Shown in pieces: positions 24,499 to 33,416 of a DNA stretch of 64,000 nucleotides. Position 1 is the first letter of the stretch. Each line of letters starts with the position of its first letter. A program made the translations under genes and the position numbers. The DNA lies in the NCBI RefSeq assembly GCF_900129785.1, contig NZ_FSRC01000001.1:124001-188000 (forward strand), written 5' to 3'. This stretch comes from Algoriphagus halophilus. Lineage in GTDB: Bacteria; Bacteroidota; Bacteroidia; Cytophagales; Cyclobacteriaceae. Under the pieces are notes generated by a model. It was not told the DNA's origin, did no database searches, and was given only the letters and a program-made list of their open reading frames with translations.

Positions 24499-25752
24499 TT
24501 ACTTTTTCTTCAATTTCAGCACCGTAATCTCTGGCCAGATACCCACCCTTCCTGGGAAGGCTAAAAACCCAAAGCCACGGTTCACATGCAGGTAGCGTCC
24601 TAGCTCCTGATACAATCCGGCCCATTTGGGGTAGCGGTAGGAGGCAGGACTCCATTTGATAAAGCCGGGAATCTCGATTCCAAACTGCATCCCATGGGTA
24701 TGCCCACTCAGGGTTAGATGGATCAGCTGAGAGAAATTCTTCACCTCCTCATCGAAATGGGAAGGGTCATGGCTCATCAGGATTTTAAAACTTTGTTCGC
24801 TGAGGTTGGAGACGGCTTTTCCCAGGTCTCCATATTGGGCGAATCCTTTGCCCCAGTTTTCCACGCCGATCAGATCGATGCTGGCTGTGGCTCCTTCGGC
24901 TCCGTTGCGTGCAGGTTTTTGGAGTTTGACGTTCTCATTCCGTAGGAGCTGAAATCCCAGTTCTTTTTGAATGTCTGCCAATCGGTTCAGATTTGCCTCT
25001 TTGGCTTCTTTACTAGGCCAGGACATGTAATCCCCATAATCATGGTTGCCCAGAATGGAGTACTTGCCCATGGGAGCTTGAAGCTTCTTAAAGGTATCCA
25101 CCCAAGGTTCCATTTCACCAGCATGGTTATTGACCAAGTCGCCCGTAAATAAAATGACATCGGATTCCTGCTGGTTGATCAGGTCCACTCCGTATTCTAA
25201 TTTCTTTTTATCATCAAAGCTGCCTGAGTGAATATCCGATATCTGAGTAATCGTGAATCCGTCAAACTCTTCAGGCAGGTCGTCAAATTCAAGCGTGTGG
25301 TTCATCACCCGATAGCGATATTTCCCTACCAATACCCCGTGCAGGATGCCCAAAAAAGGAATGGCGGAAAGAGCCAGCGCCGTTTGACTGATGAATTTCC
25401 GTCGGTCTGGCAAGAAGTCCCCCTCTCTAGTTCCGGTAACCGACTGAAAAGTACCCGTAAGAAAGCGGATGATATCTTCTCCAAACATTAAACCCAAAAT
25501 GATCAACTTTGGGATCAGAGAAAGTACAAGTAGGGATACCATCCTGCCTAGGTTGATGTTATTATTGCTGCTTCGGTCGAAGAATAAAAAACCATACGTA
25601 ACAAAGATGTAAACGGAGACAGAAAAGATCCAAAACAAGACCTTCACCCAAACTTGGTTAGGAAACACCGTTTTGAACGCTTGGAAGGAATACCAATCGA
25701 TCAAAAAGAAAATGGCAAGGACGAGTGCAATTCTAATTATTAAAGGAAACAC
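24499..25752 (-). CDS. Membrane-anchored calcineurin-like metallophosphoesterase
   Basis: 417 aa, apparently from a GTG at 25752, because no ATG lies before the first membrane segment. Four hydrophobic helices occupy about 1-100, followed by an RRKF link. The phosphoesterase domain (about 150-415) has all family motifs: SDIHSG, TGDLVNN, GNHDYGD and SGHTHG. It resembles YkoQ/YaeI-type proteins, which bind two metal ions and cut phosphodiester or pyrophosphate bonds, sometimes of lipid intermediates. The catalytic part probably faces the periplasm (inference). Single gene. Confidence 0.88.
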   Translation of the reverse strand: MFPLIIRIALVLAIFFLIDWYSFQAFKTVFPNQVWVKVLFWIFSVSVYIFVTYGFLFFDRSSNNNINLGRMVSLLVLSLIPKLIILGLMFGEDIIRFLTGTFQSVTGTREGDFLPDRRKFISQTALALSAIPFLGILHGVLVGKYRYRVMNHTLEFDDLPEEFDGFTITQISDIHSGSFDDKKKLEYGVDLINQQESDVILFTGDLVNNHAGEMEPWVDTFKKLQAPMGKYSILGNHDYGDYMSWPSKEAKEANLNRLADIQKELGFQLLRNENVKLQKPARNGAEGATASIDLIGVENWGKGFAQYGDLGKAVSNLSEQSFKILMSHDPSHFDEEVKNFSQLIHLTLSGHTHGMQFGIEIPGFIKWSPASYRYPKWAGLYQELGRYLHVNRGFGFLAFPGRVGIWPEITVLKLKKK

Positions 25753-26026
25753 GTGGGTTAGTTTTAATAGGGTGTGTTGAAATGAGCTAAGTACGTTCCT
25801 TTTTTGGGGACCAAGGAATTGTAGTTAAATCATGATACGCAGGGGATTACCTTGCTGGTTGCGAAAATTTGCAATTATTTGAAGATAGAGCAAATTTACG
25901 TTCAAAGTAGATGGTAAATTGGTTCATTTATCTGCGAACACTTCCTTGCAATTTGGGATTGTCTTTTGAGCTTTCTTTGTCAACTGTCTACTGAAGTGAA
26001 AATTATAAATTGCTTCAAAATACCCC

Positions 26027-26058
26027 TTAATCCCCTTAACTGAAAGTACGGGGATTAA
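26027..26058. repeat. Inverted repeat in a 557-nt gene-free gap
   Basis: TTAATCCCC (26027-26035) pairs perfectly with GGGGATTAA (26050-26058). The surrounding gap 25753-26309 holds no protein gene that I can see. Its end has ACCACT/GACCACTG low-complexity text and a GGCAAGCTGA motif, also present near 24487. Confidence 0.5.
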
Positions 26059-26309
26059 ATTGGATTAGCTCTTTAAGGCCGAATTGTTTTCGTTTCAAAT
26101 ACTTCTGGGCCGGATTATAAGTTTTCTTTCCATTGATCAACTTCCTCTGGCTGGCAAGCTGACCACTTTCTACCGACCACTGACCATTGGTAAAACTACC
26201 TTTCCAATCATCTCTTTTAAATAATTTCTTCTTTTATTCGATTTGGCAATTTTCTTTTCCTTTTTTGTTTCTTTGTGGCGGATTTATTCCGCACCAAGCC
26301 TATTGAACT

Positions 26310-27614
26310 ATGAGACAGTTACTCCTCAGACCCGGAGCAGAAGAATTAAATTATGAAATCCGGGGGATCGTTAAAAAAGCCCGGCAGATTGAAGCTTTGG
26401 GCTATCCCATGACTTGGGAAAATATCGGGGATCCCATTCAGAAAAGTAATCAAGTTCCAGAGTGGATGAAAGCCATTGTGGCTGATTTGGTTAAGGAGAA
26501 TAAATCGTATGGATATGCCGATTCCAAAGGGGTATTGGAGACCCGAACCTATTTGGCGGATCTCAACAATGAAAAAGGAGGGACGACCATATCTGCCGAA
26601 GATATCTTGTTTTTTAATGGCTTGGGAGATGCCATTGCCAAGCTGTACCAATTCCTCATTCCAACTGCGAGGATCATTGGACCTTCACCAGCATATTCCA
26701 CACATAGTTCAGCAGAGGCAGCACATGCCAATGCGGCTCCCATTACCTATAAATTAGATCCGGACAATCAGTGGTTGCCGGATATGGAGGACTTATATCT
26801 AAAAGTGAGGTATAATCCTTCCATTGTTGGGATTTTGATCATCAATCCGGATAATCCAACGGGTATGGTGTATCCAAAAGAGGTATTGGAAGCATTTGTG
26901 AAAATTGCAGATGAGTTTAATCTGCTTTTGATCACAGATGAGATTTATCAAAATATCACCTATAATGGAATCAAAGCAGTCTCTTTGGCGGAGGTAATTG
27001 GAGATCGGCCAGCTATTTCTTTGAAAGGGATCTCCAAGGAGTTTCCATGGCCTGGTTCAAGATGTGGTTGGATGGAATTTTATAATAGGGAGTCTTCCAA
27101 GGAATTTTCCAAGTTGTGTACCACCTTGGAGAATGCCAAAATGATTGAGGTATGTTCTACGATATTACCCCAATTGGCGATCCCGAAAATCATGTCTCAT
27201 CCGGAATACTTTAAATATAGAGAGGATGCCAATACCCAGATTGGAAAGAGGAGTGATTGGATGTCTGAAATATTAGGTGATATACAAGGCATTAAATTTA
27301 ACCCCACTCAAGGAGCTTTTTATAATACCATTGTCTTTGATGAGACCTTATTAACACCTCAGCAATACTTACCCATAGAAGATCCAAATTTAAAATCTTT
27401 GCTGGAAGGTTGGTTGACCGATCCGGATATGCCTCTAGATAAACGATTTGTGTATTATTTATTGGTAGCTGAACAAATCTGTGTGGTGCCGATTTCTTCT
27501 TTCTGTTCGGATTTACGAGGATTTCGAGTGACTTTGTTGGAGGAAAATGAGGAAGTATTTAAGGATACCTTTAGAAGACTGGGTAGAGCGATAGAGAGGT
27601 ATTTAAAGTCATAA
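26310..27614 (+). CDS. PLP-dependent class I/II aminotransferase
   Basis: 434 aa, fold-type I aminotransferase. Visible features: NIGDP near 38-42, KSYGYADSKG at 65-74, NPDNPTG at 179-185, D210 in ITDEIYQ (pairs with the pyridine N), Schiff-base K243 in SLKGISKEF, and the carboxylate-binding Arg in PGSRCGW at 248-254. The cytosolic enzyme transfers an amino group between an amino acid and a 2-oxo acid; the exact substrates cannot be read from the sequence. Single gene. Confidence 0.92.
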   Translation: MRQLLLRPGAEELNYEIRGIVKKARQIEALGYPMTWENIGDPIQKSNQVPEWMKAIVADLVKENKSYGYADSKGVLETRTYLADLNNEKGGTTISAEDILFFNGLGDAIAKLYQFLIPTARIIGPSPAYSTHSSAEAAHANAAPITYKLDPDNQWLPDMEDLYLKVRYNPSIVGILIINPDNPTGMVYPKEVLEAFVKIADEFNLLLITDEIYQNITYNGIKAVSLAEVIGDRPAISLKGISKEFPWPGSRCGWMEFYNRESSKEFSKLCTTLENAKMIEVCSTILPQLAIPKIMSHPEYFKYREDANTQIGKRSDWMSEILGDIQGIKFNPTQGAFYNTIVFDETLLTPQQYLPIEDPNLKSLLEGWLTDPDMPLDKRFVYYLLVAEQICVVPISSFCSDLRGFRVTLLEENEEVFKDTFRRLGRAIERYLKS

Positions 27615-27717
27615 TACTTAAATCAGAAATCTGAAAAGTCAGGAATAAGAAATTGTTTTTCAATTAAAGGTTTTCATACAAAGTGATCAGAATTCAGTGG
27701 AAGTGGTCAGTTTATCA

Positions 27718-27885
27718 TTATCCTTTTATTGAGCCAAATTTGCTAGAGTTTAAAATCAAATAGTTGAATAGGTTGTCAACGTCTTCGGACTGTTTGATTA
27801 GCTCTTGGTGTTTTTTAGGTTGAATATATTCACTGGCTAGAGCAAAATCTAACCAAACACCGGTAGCTGTTTTCCATTTCTGCAT
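27718..27885 (-). pseudogene. C-terminal remnant of a four-helix-bundle (S23/IVS-type) protein
   Basis: 55 codons: KTATGVWLDFALAS, then KHQELIKQSEDVDNLFNYLI and ending NSSKFGS. This resembles the last two helices of the small four-helix-bundle proteins related to the 23S rRNA intervening-sequence protein. The usual first half (about 60 residues) is missing, and the sequence directly upstream belongs to a different gene remnant. Probably a decayed gene. Confidence 0.5.
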
Positions 27886-27887
27886 TA

Positions 27888-28085
27888 CTAAGTTTGAACA
27901 AAGGTGAAATAAGCTGCCCATGGACTAATTCCATGTGCTCTAAGGCGATCTTCCGTAAATTTTTCTACGGCATCGGACCAGAATACTGGTATTTTTTCAA
28001 GTGGCTCATCTCCAAATCGGTCAAGATCAACGTAGTGTATTACTGCTTTTCCTTCGACTGCGTACCTTCTACGATCTAGATTGAC
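27888..28085 (-). pseudogene. Remnant of a zinc-dependent phospholipase C-like gene
   Basis: A 65-codon stretch with no internal stop encodes DRRRYAVEGKAVIHYVDLD, then FGDEPLEKIPVFWSDAVEKF and RLRAHGISPWAAYFTF before a stop. This matches the middle of the exported zinc-dependent phospholipase C / S1-P1 nuclease-like family of Bacteroidota (RRYAVEGE, HYIDLD, W-x-DAVEKY, GIxPW). The metal-binding N-terminus and the C-terminal half are missing, so it is a fragment. It ends two bases before the start of the four-helix remnant. From 28086 to 28380 I see no gene. Confidence 0.6.
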
Positions 28086-28380
28086 TTTTTTTAACTAATG
28101 GATTGAATATGAGGTTTATAAAATTGAATTAATTCGGGAGGCAGGGAATAAACAGCCATTCGATTGATTAAGGAATGAGCGAAAAAACCCCAGTTATTAG
28201 GAGGGAAATTATAGAGAAATGGATAATTCAGAAGGGAAAAGCGGAGCCTCATGATATAAAAATCTTAAAATTTTCCAGTGTTTAATCTTTTGAAAACACC
28301 TATATTTGTGCCTGAATAGGCGTTTTATCCAGTTTTTTCAATTGGTGGTAGCTTCTATTTACAGTAATCTGAGAAATAAA

Positions 28381-28411
28381 TTGGCAGTGTAAATAATTTC
28401 TGATAACTTTG
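28381..28411 (+). promoter_or_regulatory. Bacteroidota-type promoter of rpsT
   Basis: TTG at 28381-28383 and TAACTTTG at 28404-28411 match the Bacteroidota -33 / -7 pattern (TTG, about 20 nt, TAnnTTTG). The gene starts 53 nt after the -7 box. Confidence 0.65.
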
Positions 28412-28463
28412 CACTCCAATTCGGAATAGGGGAACGTAAAGAATTTATTTATAATAACTAGAT

Positions 28464-28718
28464 ATGGCAAATCACAAATCAGCACTTAAGAGAATTCGTG
28501 CAAACGAAGCGAAGCGTTTGAGAAACAGATACCAAGCCAAAACGACTAGAACTTTCATCAAAAGATTGAAAGCTACTACTGATAAAGTTGAAGCAACTGA
28601 GCTTTATAAAAAAGTAGTTTCTATGTTGGATAAATTGGCGAAGAAGAATGTGATTCACAAAAACAACGCTAATAATAAGAAATCAAGATTAGCCAAGTTG
28701 GTTAACGCTCTTGGATAA
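28464..28718 (+). CDS. rpsT: 30S ribosomal protein S20
   Basis: 84 aa, very basic and helical: [18 protein letters not shown] start, typical [19 protein letters not shown], ending [10 protein letters not shown]20 binds the 5' domain of 16S rRNA early in 30S assembly. Full length for the family. A clear promoter precedes it and a strong terminator follows, so it is transcribed alone. Confidence 0.97.
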   Translation: MANHKSALKRIRANEAKRLRNRYQAKTTRTFIKRLKATTDKVEATELYKKVVSMLDKLAKKNVIHKNNANNKKSRLAKLVNALG

Positions 28719-28740
28719 TCCATAAAGATTTATCTTTATA

Positions 28741-28768
28741 AAAAAACCCTGCTTGTCAGGGTTTTTTT
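28741..28768 (+). terminator. Terminator of rpsT
   Basis: AAAAAACCCTG (28741-28751) / CAGGGTTTTTTT (28757-28768) with a CTTGT loop, 22 nt after the stop codon. Confidence 0.92.
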
Positions 28769-28815
28769 ATTGTCTTTAAGTTAGTATTTTTAGTTGAACT
28801 TTTTTATACGTTATT

Positions 28816-29511
28816 ATGGAAAATTACTCCTCTATTAAAATTTCCCAACTAGCTGAAGCAGATCGACCCCGTGAGAAATTACTCCTCAAAGGAAAATCTG
28901 CCTTATCTGATGCCGAGTTGATTGCGATTTTAATAGGATCCGGAACACCTTCCATGAGTGCAGTAGATTTATCCAGACATATTTTATCCAAAGTCAATGA
29001 TGACCTCTTTTCATTGGCTCGCTTGACTATTCAGGATCTCAAGAAGTTTAAAGGAATAGGGGAGGCAAAAGCCATTTCCATCATTGCTGCTCTTGAACTG
29101 GGAAGAAGGAGAAAGGACTCTGAACCCGTCCAGCGACCAAAGATCACTTGTTCTCAAGATATTTATGAATTGATGAAGCCTGATCTTCAGGATGAACAAA
29201 TCGAGTATTTTTATTTAGTGTTGTTAAGTCGATCCAATCAAGTTTTAAAGAAGCATCTCATTTCTCAAGGAGGCACAGCAGGAACCGTGGTAGATACCAA
29301 ATTGGTTTTTAAAGCGGCTTTGGAATACTTAGCTCAATCTATGATTCTGGTGCATAACCATCCCAGCGGGAACCTCAAACCCTCTGAACAAGACAAAAGA
29401 TTGACGGAAAGATTGGTCAAAGTGGGAAGGGAAATGGATTTGCCCGTATTGGATCATGTTATTTTTACAGATGTTGGCTACTTTAGCTTCGCCGATGAAG
29501 GAATGATTTAA
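28816..29511 (+). CDS. radC: RadC family JAMM/MPN+ domain protein
   Basis: 231 aa. The N-terminal helix-hairpin-helix part has LLLKGKSALSDAELIAILIG and FKGIGEAKAISIIAALELG. The JAB/MPN+ domain (about 105-230) carries the metal motif H180-N-H182-P-S-G-N-L-K-P-S-E-Q-D193. RadC was once thought to act in DNA repair, but its true function is uncertain; the motif predicts a zinc hydrolase. It is transcribed with the DUF1684 gene or close to it (111 bp gap). Full length. Confidence 0.95.
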   Translation: MENYSSIKISQLAEADRPREKLLLKGKSALSDAELIAILIGSGTPSMSAVDLSRHILSKVNDDLFSLARLTIQDLKKFKGIGEAKAISIIAALELGRRRKDSEPVQRPKITCSQDIYELMKPDLQDEQIEYFYLVLLSRSNQVLKKHLISQGGTAGTVVDTKLVFKAALEYLAQSMILVHNHPSGNLKPSEQDKRLTERLVKVGREMDLPVLDHVIFTDVGYFSFADEGMI

Positions 29512-29622
29512 AAGGATGAAGTCTTGCATGCTGAAACAGTCTCCCTCTTGGGATGGTTAAAAGGCATGCGGCAATTCCAAAGCAAATTGCAAGGACATCT
29601 TTGGGTAGACCGAATTAAACAC

Positions 29623-30240
29623 ATGAAACCAAAAAATATTTTATTCTTATTTGTAGCTGCGGTGATTGTGGCAGCGATCGCTTATACCTTGACGGGAACA
29701 GAAAGTCCTGAAGCGTACATTGAAAAAATAGAAGCCGAGCGGGAGCGACAATTTAAATTCATCCGTTTCAATATCGACTCTCCCTTGACAGAGGAGCAGA
29801 AGCGGAATTTTAACGAATTGAATTTTTATCCCATCGATCCGACTTATAAGGTGAAAGCCTTGATGGTTCCCATAGAAAACAAAAAGGTTCGTGAAGTGCC
29901 TTTAACCGATGGTTCAATGGAGCGATACATTGAGCATTCCTATGCGGAATTTGAATTGGCAGGGAAATCTCAAAAACTGTTGCTTTTACAATCCATGGAT
30001 GAGCCGGATAAGCGAAACTTCTTTTTGGCATTTGCCGATGAAACCAGTGGTATTGAGACTTATGGAGGAGGACGATACATCAATGCCAGACAAGATGGGA
30101 AAAGTAGTATCACCTTGGATTTTAACTTGGCATACAATCCCTATTGTGCCTATAATCCGGATTATGCCTGTCCGATTCCTCCAAAAGAGAACATCCTGGA
30201 AATTCCAATTCCTGTTGGCGAGAAAAATTACGATAAATAG
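29623..30240 (+). CDS. DUF1684 family protein, membrane-anchored or exported
   Basis: 205 aa from ATG 29623; the frame is open further only from a TTG and that extension lacks features. One N-terminal hydrophobic helix (about 6-24), then the DUF1684 domain with its marks FADETSGIETYGGGRYI and LDFNLAYNPYCAYNPDYACP near the C-terminus, plus PPKENILEIPI. The domain is widespread but without a proven function. It probably faces the periplasm. Confidence 0.88.
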   Translation: MKPKNILFLFVAAVIVAAIAYTLTGTESPEAYIEKIEAERERQFKFIRFNIDSPLTEEQKRNFNELNFYPIDPTYKVKALMVPIENKKVREVPLTDGSMERYIEHSYAEFELAGKSQKLLLLQSMDEPDKRNFFLAFADETSGIETYGGGRYINARQDGKSSITLDFNLAYNPYCAYNPDYACPIPPKENILEIPIPVGEKNYDK

Positions 30241-30245
30241 CCTTT

Positions 30246-30272
30246 TTGCCTACCGCAATTCTCTTAAATTTG
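30246..30272 (+). promoter_or_regulatory. Candidate promoter of the pheT cluster
   Basis: TTG at 30246-30248 and TAAATTTG at 30265-30272 resemble the Bacteroidota -33 / -7 pattern; the 16-nt spacing is slightly short. It lies 87 nt before the pheT start. Confidence 0.4.
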
Positions 30273-30358
30273 TACCATATTCTAATCAATTTGGGGTTTT
30301 CGAACCCTTTTTGTTTATCCATGCGAATCTTTGATTCGTTAGCAATTGCTTTAAATCA

Positions 30359-32773
30359 ATGAAAATTTCAATAAATAGACTCAAGCATTACCTAAACCTA
30401 ACAGAAAGCCCGGAAGAAATTTCGGCTTTGTTGACAAGGTCAGGGCTTGAGGTAGAAGGACTGGAAGAATTTGAGTCCATCAAAGGAGCTTTAGAAGGTG
30501 TTGTGATCGGAGAAGTTCTTACTTGTGAAAAGCATCCCGATGCGGACAAACTGAGCTTGACTACGGTGGATATAGGGGAAGGTAATCCGGTTCAAATCGT
30601 ATGTGGAGCACCCAATGTGGCTCAAGGTCAAAAAGTGCTCGTAGCCAAAGTAGGTGCCACCATTTATCCTACATCAGGGGATCCATTGACCTTAAGAAAG
30701 GCGAAAATCCGTGGACAGGTTTCTGAAGGAATGATTTGTGCAGAAGATGAATTGGGAATTGGTACCAGTCATGCTGGCATCATGGTGTTGCAGACTGAAT
30801 TGGCAAACGGAACTCCAGCTTCTGAATACTTGGAAATCTCCCAAGATCAAGTGCTTGAAATTGGGCTGACACCAAATAGAGCTGATGCAGCTTCCCATTT
30901 AGGGGTGGCAAGAGATCTTCAGGCTTTGTTGGGACAGAAAATCCAGCTTCCAGAAGAGCCTGAGCTAACTGTAGAAGCTTCTGGTCCGAAGATTTCGGTT
31001 AAAGTAGAAAACTATGAAGATTGCCCTCGCTATGCGGGAGTGGTAATTACAGATTTAAAAGTGGAGCCATCTCCACAATGGCTTCAGGATTTCCTGAAAT
31101 CCCTTGATTTGGAACCTATCAATAACGTAGTGGATATCACCAATTTCATCTTGCATGATTTAGGTCAACCGCTACATGCATTTGATGCGGAGAAAATTGA
31201 TCAGGGTGAAATCATCGTAGGCAAACTTCCTAAAGACACCAAGTTTACCACTTTGGATGAGAAAGAGCGCAAGCTTTCTGGAGAGGAGTTGATGATCAAG
31301 GATCCGAAAGGGGGATTATGTATTGCAGGGATTTTTGGAGGAGAAGGTTCAGGGGTTTCTGACGCAACTACTTCTATTTTCTTGGAATCTGCCTATTTCT
31401 CTCCCGATGTGGTTCGAAAAGGAAGCCAGTACCACGGCTTGAAGACGGATGCTTCTTTCAGGTTTGAAAGAGGAACAGATCCAAACATGCCGGTTTTTGC
31501 ATTGAAGCAGGCAGTAAAACTACTTCAGGAATTAGCAGGAGGGAAAGTAGCTTCTGAGATCATTGATCTTTACCCTAATCCAATTCAGGATTTTGTAATT
31601 GAGGTGGAGTATGGACATGTCAATCGTTTGATCGGTAAGAAGATTGAACCATCTGAAGTAAAGTCTATTTTGGAAAGCTTGGAAATCAAAGTGGAAAATG
31701 AAACAGAGACCGGTTTTACGGCGATAGCAAAGCCTTACCGTGTAGACGTGACGCGTGAAGCAGATATCATTGAAGAAATCTTAAGGATTCATGGATTCCA
31801 TCAGGTGTTGCTTTCCGAAAATTTAAAAACTGAATATTTGGCTGAGCATCCTGTCAAGGATCTGAATAAACTTCAATACCGAATGACCGAGATTCTCTCT
31901 GCTCATGGGTATTTTGAAATGATTACCAATAGTTTGACGAAACCAGGCTATGCGGAGAAGTCAGGCTTTTTGGATGCTTCCAAAAGTGTGGAAATCTATA
32001 ACAAGTTAAGTGAGGATTTAGGGGTAATGAGACAAACCTTGCTCTTTACTGGCTTGGAAGTCTTGGCTAGAAATATCAATAGAAGACAGACCGATTTAAA
32101 GACTTTTGAATTTGGAACGGTTTACCAAAAAACAGAAGAAGGATATCAGGAAGGAAGGAAATTATCCATCTTCCTATCTGGCAATAGATCCTCAGAAAGT
32201 TGGTTGGAGCCCACCAAGCCATTTGGCTTTTCAGATCTTTATTCCACAGTAGAGAAAATCCTTGAAAAACTGAATATCAGCGTTGGTGATGTTTCCATGG
32301 TGGAATCTGCTCCTTATGCTTATGGACTGAAATTAATGTTAGGGCAAAAGGAAATTGGTACCATTGGACTATTGGATGACAAAATTCTTAAGCTGGCGGA
32401 GGTAAGGCAGGAAGTGTTCTTTGCTGAGTTGGATTGGGACTTGTTGTGCAAGAAAGCAAGTGGTCTCAAAAAGTACCAAGAGATCTCCAAATTCCCGGAA
32501 GTGCGAAGAGACTTATCCCTGGTAATAGATAAATCGATAACCTTTGATCAAGTAAAATCCGTAGGAATTAAGTTCGGAGGAAAATTATTAAGAAGAATTG
32601 GCGTTTTTGATGTGTACCAAGGTGATAAAATCGATGCGGGTAAAAAGGCATACGCATTGAGTTTTCATCTACAAGATCAGGAAAATACCCTGACCGATAA
32701 GGTAATTGATAAAACAATGAGTAACTTGATTCAAGCCTTTGAAAAAGAAGTAGGTGCATTGATCCGTACTTAG
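30359..32773 (+). CDS. pheT: Phenylalanine--tRNA ligase beta subunit
   Basis: 804 aa, usual length for the bacterial beta chain. Order of domains: N-terminal and tRNA-binding (OB) domain about 40-150 (VVIGEVLTCEKHPDADKL, VCGAPNV, SEGMICAEDELGIG), B3/B4 editing domain about 210-390, B5 about 405-475, catalytic-like core, and the C-terminal anticodon-binding FDX-ACB domain about 710-803 (YQEISKFPEVRRDLSLVID). With PheS (not in the window) it charges tRNA-Phe and edits Tyr-tRNA. First gene of a cluster with the coiled-coil protein, zapA and rny. Confidence 0.97.
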   Translation: MKISINRLKHYLNLTESPEEISALLTRSGLEVEGLEEFESIKGALEGVVIGEVLTCEKHPDADKLSLTTVDIGEGNPVQIVCGAPNVAQGQKVLVAKVGATIYPTSGDPLTLRKAKIRGQVSEGMICAEDELGIGTSHAGIMVLQTELANGTPASEYLEISQDQVLEIGLTPNRADAASHLGVARDLQALLGQKIQLPEEPELTVEASGPKISVKVENYEDCPRYAGVVITDLKVEPSPQWLQDFLKSLDLEPINNVVDITNFILHDLGQPLHAFDAEKIDQGEIIVGKLPKDTKFTTLDEKERKLSGEELMIKDPKGGLCIAGIFGGEGSGVSDATTSIFLESAYFSPDVVRKGSQYHGLKTDASFRFERGTDPNMPVFALKQAVKLLQELAGGKVASEIIDLYPNPIQDFVIEVEYGHVNRLIGKKIEPSEVKSILESLEIKVENETETGFTAIAKPYRVDVTREADIIEEILRIHGFHQVLLSENLKTEYLAEHPVKDLNKLQYRMTEILSAHGYFEMITNSLTKPGYAEKSGFLDASKSVEIYNKLSEDLGVMRQTLLFTGLEVLARNINRRQTDLKTFEFGTVYQKTEEGYQEGRKLSIFLSGNRSSESWLEPTKPFGFSDLYSTVEKILEKLNISVGDVSMVESAPYAYGLKLMLGQKEIGTIGLLDDKILKLAEVRQEVFFAELDWDLLCKKASGLKKYQEISKFPEVRRDLSLVIDKSITFDQVKSVGIKFGGKLLRRIGVFDVYQGDKIDAGKKAYALSFHLQDQENTLTDKVIDKTMSNLIQAFEKEVGALIRT

Positions 32774-32776
32774 AAA

Positions 32777-33061
32777 ATGATCCACGACGAACTGCAAAAA
32801 TTAGAAAAACTGGTGCATCAAGCCAGTAAGAAATTGATTCATTTAACTGAAGAAAATGAGCAATTGAGGTCAAAAATGACCGAAATGGAGTCCGAATTGA
32901 GTCAAAAAGAGCAGGAAATCGAATATTTTAAAAATAAAATTAAAATTAGTAACATTGTGGATAGCCGACCGGTGAATTCAGGAGATTCCACCGAAATGAG
33001 TGAATTAATCAATAATTATATACAAGAAATCGATCATTTAATCGCCTACTTATCCGAGTGA
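32777..33061 (+). CDS. Coiled-coil protein upstream of zapA
   Basis: 94 aa. Residues about 4-55 form an unbroken heptad coiled coil (LEKLVHQASKKLIHLTEENE, continuing to QEIEYFKNKIK). A short C-terminal helix (MSELINNYIQEIDHLIAYL) follows. It starts 3 nt after pheT and ends 1 nt before zapA, so all are co-transcribed. The position and size suggest a ZapB-like partner of ZapA at the division ring; this is inference from context, not from a family signature. Confidence 0.8.
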   Translation: MIHDELQKLEKLVHQASKKLIHLTEENEQLRSKMTEMESELSQKEQEIEYFKNKIKISNIVDSRPVNSGDSTEMSELINNYIQEIDHLIAYLSE

Positions 33062-33062
33062 T

Positions 33063-33347
33063 ATGGAGACACTTGCCATAAAAGTAAAAATTGGGGATAG
33101 AGAATATCCTATGCGCGTCAAAATCGAGGATGAAGCTAAGATTAGGCATGCAGGCAAGTTGATTAATGAGAAATTGAAAAGGTACAAGGAGGAGTTTGGA
33201 TTGGATGATAATCAGGATTTGCTAGCCATGGTAGCTTTTGACTGTATGGTAGAGTCATTGGAAACCAATGAAGTAAATGCAGAAGATAGTGAACATATAC
33301 GCACGAGCTTGTCCCATTTGAATGCTTTGCTGACCAAAGCCTTGTAA
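33063..33347 (+). CDS. zapA: Cell division protein ZapA
   Basis: 94 aa. Typical ZapA: KVKIGDREYPMRVKIEDEA at the start, AGKLINEKLKRYKEEFG, then the helix DLLAMVAFDCMVESLE and a short C-terminal helix. ZapA tetramers bind and bundle FtsZ filaments at mid-cell. Starts 1 nt after the coiled-coil gene. The 69-nt gap to rny is too short to hold a 6S RNA. Confidence 0.9.
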   Translation: METLAIKVKIGDREYPMRVKIEDEAKIRHAGKLINEKLKRYKEEFGLDDNQDLLAMVAFDCMVESLETNEVNAEDSEHIRTSLSHLNALLTKAL

Positions 33348-33416
33348 TTAGTTGTTGCCCACTTATTTCAGGAATTTTTAGATTCTCCGCAGGTGAATTT
33401 CATATATAAATAACCT

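Noticed and set aside
33348..33416. 6S RNA between zapA and rny
   Set aside because: Some bacteria have ssrS after zapA, but the gap here is only 69 nt and shows no long hairpin.
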